Below are positions 61,101 through 64,000 of a DNA stretch of 64,000 nt, piece after piece. Source of the DNA: Kingdonia uniflora. Lineage: Eukaryota; Streptophyta; Magnoliopsida; Ranunculales; Circaeasteraceae. Positions within the stretch are counted from its first letter, which is position 1. Each line of letters starts with the position of its first letter. The translations under genes were made by a program, and so were the position numbers. Below the pieces are notes generated by a model that saw nothing but the letters and a program-made list of their open reading frames with translations, had not been told where the DNA came from and ran no database searches. The DNA is taken from positions 2,914,001-2,978,000 of the forward strand of contig JACGCM010001659.1 in the NCBI GenBank assembly GCA_014058105.1. The letters are read 5' to 3'.

Positions 61101-63709
61101 AGATTATGCTTGTAGCATAATTAGTTAAATGCCGTGGTAGAAGTTCTCATTAGTAATCTCAATTGGTTGTTCATGTAGGTAGAGAGTTGCCTGGGCAGAA
61201 GTATTTTCATTACGTCGGAGATTCGGTATCCAAATCTCTCATGTCTACAGGAAAGCAAACTTCTCAGCTGACGCTTTATCAAGGATTGGGGCTGCTCAAG
61301 ACAACATATTGTTTTTGTCACTTGTTTCTCTTCCTAGGAAAGTGAGCTGCTATTAATTTAGATAAACTTGTTATGGGCTATTTTAGAGTTTGATCTTTTG
61401 GGGATCAGGTCTAGTCCTCCAGACCTAGCTTATTCCCGCTGAAAGCGAAATAATAATCATAGTAGACCTTTACATATACATAGATAGATCAATTATGGAG
61501 CTCACTGAATGAGCTCTACTTAATGCCCTAAACTAATCAACTAGAAGACCGCACGCATCCAATCATTAATAATTCTTGCAACTATGAGATAACCTACTTG
61601 ACCATGATGCATCTTATCGATTTGAGCATTCACGTACGGTATAAAATGGGCTAGGCCTGACTCTAACCAGCCTACTCCAAACCCAAAAATGGTCTTTAAA
61701 TCAGGTCTACTTGAAATAGCAGTCAGATGCTAGCATACATGATTTAGCTTGCTTAAACCTGACTGAGCCGTATTATCATGGCTCTAAGGTCTCTAACAAA
61801 TGACATAATAATAAAAAAATCAGCCATCTTAGATTCCGTGCCTCCTCCCCCATTCTTTTTCCTTGTTAAAGAAGGTCCTTTTGTCTAATTTACGCATTTA
61901 TTTCTAAGTTTTATAATTTTTATTTTATCGTTGAGAATGTAAAAATAAGTTATTGATCATCTCCAAGGAAACTTTCCAGGGTGGAAAAAGTACTACCTGA
62001 AGGCGAAGGGGAAAGAAAAAACACACAGAACATTCCACATCACGTCAGATCCACTATAGCTAAGTCCCTCAATCGCATCACAGCAATTGAGACTTCGGCC
62101 TTATATTCTAAAGACTAGTTAATGAATTATTATTCAGGTAGTAACCAAAAATCCTGGCTTGATACAGTTGATACCAAGATATGTCAGATAAGGGTCTACC
62201 AAATGGGAGCTATGTTGGTCTAGTGAATATGGATATATACATGCGGTGGAGATAAGTGTCAATAATGTGAATATTTGGTGGTGCAATCTTATTAAAGGCC
62301 GTATCTATCTTATTTAAGTGCATAGATACATGGACAGTATATTCAACTTCGTAGTTAATTTTTAAGAGGCTCATATAAAATAAGAGCCTATGCGGGTCTC
62401 GATAATTTGGATACCCCTTTACCTTATTTGGATCTAACTCTCCCATACACGCCACAGTGTATGGTCTACATTGAGGGCCCTCATGCATCCTAGTAGAGTC
62501 ATGCACCAATGTAACTTGCTAGGCGCATAAGCCATAAATTAAGGAATCACTATATCATAGATCCACTTGAAGTTCAGAAATGGGAATCAATTTTATTATA
62601 CCATCTTATCCGTGTTAAAACGAGCAGCAAAACCAATTCCAGACTTCCGATGTTGACCAGCCCAGAAAACTTCACTGCCCAAGGATAAATGTGGAGTGAC
62701 ACTCTGCACAAGAAATATACACTGTGGTAAGAACTCATTACAACCCTTGGACTAATGCAGAGAAATGCACCCTTTCTACACAGGGGATGAACCATGCATA
62801 AAATCCTCGACTACTGAGAAATATCTAGTGCATTCAGAGTTACTCTAGTGAATATTCTCTATATACTTATTCAATAACCTTTACTTTGAATATTCTAGGT
62901 AACGACACTTCATTTTTAAAAAATAAAACGTGTCCGACACCTCGATACTTGGACCCTAGGACACACGTGTCCAACACTATTTACAAGGTACTTTCTTTTC
63001 TAACATTTCCGACACCCCGTACCCGTGTTGGACACCGACACCGACACCCATATCCGTGTCATTGTTACCTAGCTATTGATTTATTTGGAGATAGCCTCCC
63101 CTGCATCATACAGTCTTTGCGTGATATACCCCTGCATGCTCAATTACAAGAGATTACAACCATCTCCTTATCTTACCAACAACTGACTGACAAAAAACTG
63201 AGATATCTCATAGTCCTTCTATAGTACCCCTTGTAAATAGGACGTAACCGAACAAAAATTAGTACATGTATGGAACGCATCCCAGTTGGCCCGAGAATAG
63301 GGTAATTTCCTTTAATTGAGTATGCATGGTGCAGATTGTCACAAAACAACCACTGAACATAGAGGCCTATCTCCAAATAATATATAGCAAACTCCAACTA
63401 TGTGTAGAAACCTACACATGTGCATTTGCACAAATAAATGAAGTATGCACGTTCACTAAAAGATGCAAGATGTTGTACAAGAAAGCAAGCTTGCATCTAT
63501 CTCAAGAATGGGATGTGAATGCATAGATATAAAGTTGAGTATAGGTCTACAACTCCATAAATCAAATAATGAAAAGAGTGGTACTCGACGGGCTTAAGGA
63601 GACACTATCAAAAACTTGACTTTCTCCTACAAGCAAAAATTACCTGGATGTAGCTTGCACCAAATAGGGCACCATTACCCATTTGAAAATTAGTCCTGTA
63701 GTCTTTACC
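52164..63709 (-). CDS. TOM40: TOM40, mitochondrial outer-membrane import pore (partial, C-terminal half)
   Basis: Six - strand exons in order: 63709-63644 ([20 protein letters not shown]), 62703-62602 ([32 protein letters not shown]), 53646-53578 ([20 protein letters not shown]), 53487-53404 ([20 protein letters not shown]), 53105-53010 ([20 protein letters not shown]) and 52220-52164 ([18 protein letters not shown], stop). Exons are all whole codons and introns are GT-AG. They give 157 residues, about half of the roughly 310 of plant TOM40; upstream exons lie beyond 64000. TOM40 is a beta-barrel that passes precursor proteins through the outer membrane. The last strand YKFGIGLTV fits the beta-signal read by the sorting machinery. 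No defect is seen. One intron (53647-62601) is 8955 bp and full of mobile DNA. Confidence 0.96.
52480..52925 (-). repeat. Repetitive insertion in the last TOM40 intron
   Basis: On the - strand this begins GCAGAGGCGAAGCTAGGGGG and ends in C-rich text (CCGGACCCTCCCCCC). It includes the short palindrome GTGGGGTCATTTGACCCCAC (52880-52899) and an A25 run (52668-52692). The start resembles the ends of common plant non-autonomous repeats, but I could not define both termini or a target duplication. Confidence 0.5.
52693..52790 (-). other. tRNA-like (SINE-like) segment
   Basis: On the - strand TGGTCCAGTGGATAAGTATG resembles a tRNA D-arm with A box, and GGGTTCAAGTCCCCAC a T-arm with B box, followed by CTAGG and T25. 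The fold is not that of a functional tRNA (long irregular middle, no acceptor pairing found). It is probably the tRNA-derived head of a SINE or a tRNA-like remnant within the surrounding repeat. Confidence 0.55.
54872..59090. mobile_element. hAT-like non-autonomous DNA transposon within LINE-A ORF1
   Basis: The ends are CATGGCTCGAAAATTTGG and, reversed, CATGGTTCAAAAACTCG. The flanking 8-mers are GCATTATG (54864-54871) and GTATTATG (59091-59098), one mismatch, as expected of an old hAT insertion. Removing it restores the ORF1 reading frame HYA-SVLVDI. Without its own LINE-B insertion it is about 730 bp, rich in CTCGG/CCGAG motifs, with no transposase. Confidence 0.85.
55179..58659 (-). mobile_element. 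LINE-B (L1 type), 5'-truncated, inside the hAT-like element
   Basis: The - strand coding order is endonuclease tail (58659-58314: [30 protein letters not shown]), linker (57957-57712: [15 protein letters not shown]), reverse transcriptase (57334-56780: [38 protein letters not shown]), RT tail ([33 protein letters not shown]) and a zinc-binding end ([19 protein letters not shown], about 55710). The catalytic box has V in place of the usual A before DD. The 5' end is cut inside the endonuclease. A 7-bp duplication TAATACT (55172-55178 and 58660-58666) fits insertion. Several frameshifts mark it as dead. Confidence 0.85.
59115..59252 (+). mobile_element. tRNA-derived SINE within LINE-A ORF1
   Basis: A polymerase III head is visible: A box TGGCTCAGTAGTGG (59131-59144) and B box GGTTCGAACCC (59175-59185), followed by a unique tail and A10 (59243-59252). 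The flanks GTACTTGTGGA (before) and GTGCTTATGGA (after) are an imperfect duplication. In LINE-A frame both flanks encode the same phrase (VLVDI and VLMEI), which supports a target-site duplication that has since diverged. Confidence 0.78.
61061..61430 (+). pseudogene. Older LINE RNase H fragment split by LINE-A
   Basis: After the right copy of GTACTCGTAC the frame reads [17 protein letters not shown], then a decayed middle and [19 protein letters not shown], the usual end of an L1 RNase H. Before the left copy, at 53950-53977, the same frame reads AYTQGFG. Joining the flanks gives [19 protein letters not shown], so LINE-A landed in a pre-existing LINE remnant. Confidence 0.78.
61431..62601. 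other. Rest of the large TOM40 intron
   Basis: A 99-residue - strand open frame at 62509-62210 has no family resemblance I can see and lacks support. Nothing else is recognisable. The region ends at the splice donor of the 62703-62602 exon. Confidence 0.6.
62895..63072. mobile_element. MITE in a TOM40 intron, inverted relative of the DGS1 intron 6 MITE
   Basis: The ends CTAGGTAACGACAC and (reverse) CTAGGTAACAATGACAC are near-perfect inverted repeats. The interior (GTGTCCAACACTATTTACAA, CCGACACCCCGTACC) is the reverse complement of the element at 39895-40059 with scattered changes. No matching 8-bp flank was seen, so the duplication has decayed or the ends are slightly misplaced. Confidence 0.85.
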
Positions 63710-64000
63710 CTGCGATGACAACATTTTAAGTCATTAAATATAAACGATACAAGTGAAGAAAAAGTAATCTACATGTATTCCAGTAATGAAGGAGTATATG
63801 ATTGAAATGCTATGATATTCTCCACGGAAAGGGAATGGCCTAAATTTAGAAGCTTGGTGGTAGAGGCAAACTTGATGATATCAGTCAATAACATGAGGGC
63901 ATTATTAATTTTATTCTTTTAAAAAGTTTCAATAGGGATTCTGAATACATACATTGCAGCAATTTTAAAAAAGCCTTTGTACATGAGAACAAGATAAGTG
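63710..64000. other. TOM40 intron continuing past the window edge
   Basis: Upstream of the exon at 63709 the AG acceptor is present on the - strand. No further exon (expected content: the middle beta strands before DYMG) could be found before the window ends. Confidence 0.75.

Noticed and set aside
62210..62509. A 99-residue - strand open frame inside the TOM40 intron
   Set aside because: It lacks splice sites that would fit TOM40 phase and resembles no TOM40 segment or other family.
1..64000. CRISPR arrays, operons, bacterial promoters or organellar inserts
   Set aside because: No regularly spaced repeats, no Shine-Dalgarno-led gene runs and no recognisable plastid or mitochondrial DNA were seen.

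Overview
This is nuclear DNA of a flowering plant, most likely a eudicot. It has spliceosomal GT-AG introns, plant-type LTR retrotransposons (Ty3/gypsy Tat lineage), L1-type LINEs, hAT MITEs, and two genes whose proteins match plant families. I cannot name the species. There are no bacterial features, no rRNA and no CRISPR.

Layout. Positions 1-9513 are the right-hand part of an old, stop-ridden Tat-lineage Ty3/gypsy element (element A, + strand pol). It has an antisense gene downstream of integrase and a younger solo LTR (4733-5458) inserted into it. Positions 9514-15969 are decayed accessory DNA with a plant-mobile-domain (PMD) pseudogene on the - strand (about 13525-14669). Positions 15970-27035 are a complete but mutated Tat-lineage element on the - strand (element B). 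Its two 703-bp LTRs are flanked by the target duplication ATAAT. Order in sense: LTR, PBS, gag, protease, RT, two RNase H domains, integrase, an antisense gene with its own TATA box, PPT, LTR.

Positions 27447-51019 (+) hold a complete DGS1 gene (NCA2 family, mitochondrial outer membrane): 14 exons and an uninterrupted 598-codon frame spread over 23.6 kb. Its introns have taken up two gag-bearing non-autonomous LTR elements (intron 1), hAT MITEs (introns 3 and 6) and a copia-like non-autonomous element that itself carries a further insertion (intron 11). Every insertion spares the exons.

Positions 52164 to beyond 64000 (-) hold the C-terminal half of TOM40, the outer-membrane protein import pore, tail to tail with DGS1. 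Six exons are visible. One 8955-bp intron contains a dated nest: an old RNase H fragment, split by LINE-A (10-bp TSD GTACTCGTAC), which is split by a hAT-like element (8-bp TSD), which is split by LINE-B; a SINE sits in LINE-A as well.

How the genes relate. Only DGS1 and TOM40 are intact host genes, although TOM40 is cut by the window edge. Both proteins act in the mitochondrial outer membrane, and from memory DGS1 has been reported in complexes with TOM and MICOS subunits, so their neighbourhood is worth checking. Everything else is mobile DNA at various stages of decay. The most unusual non-host feature is the antisense gene present in two separate Tat elements.
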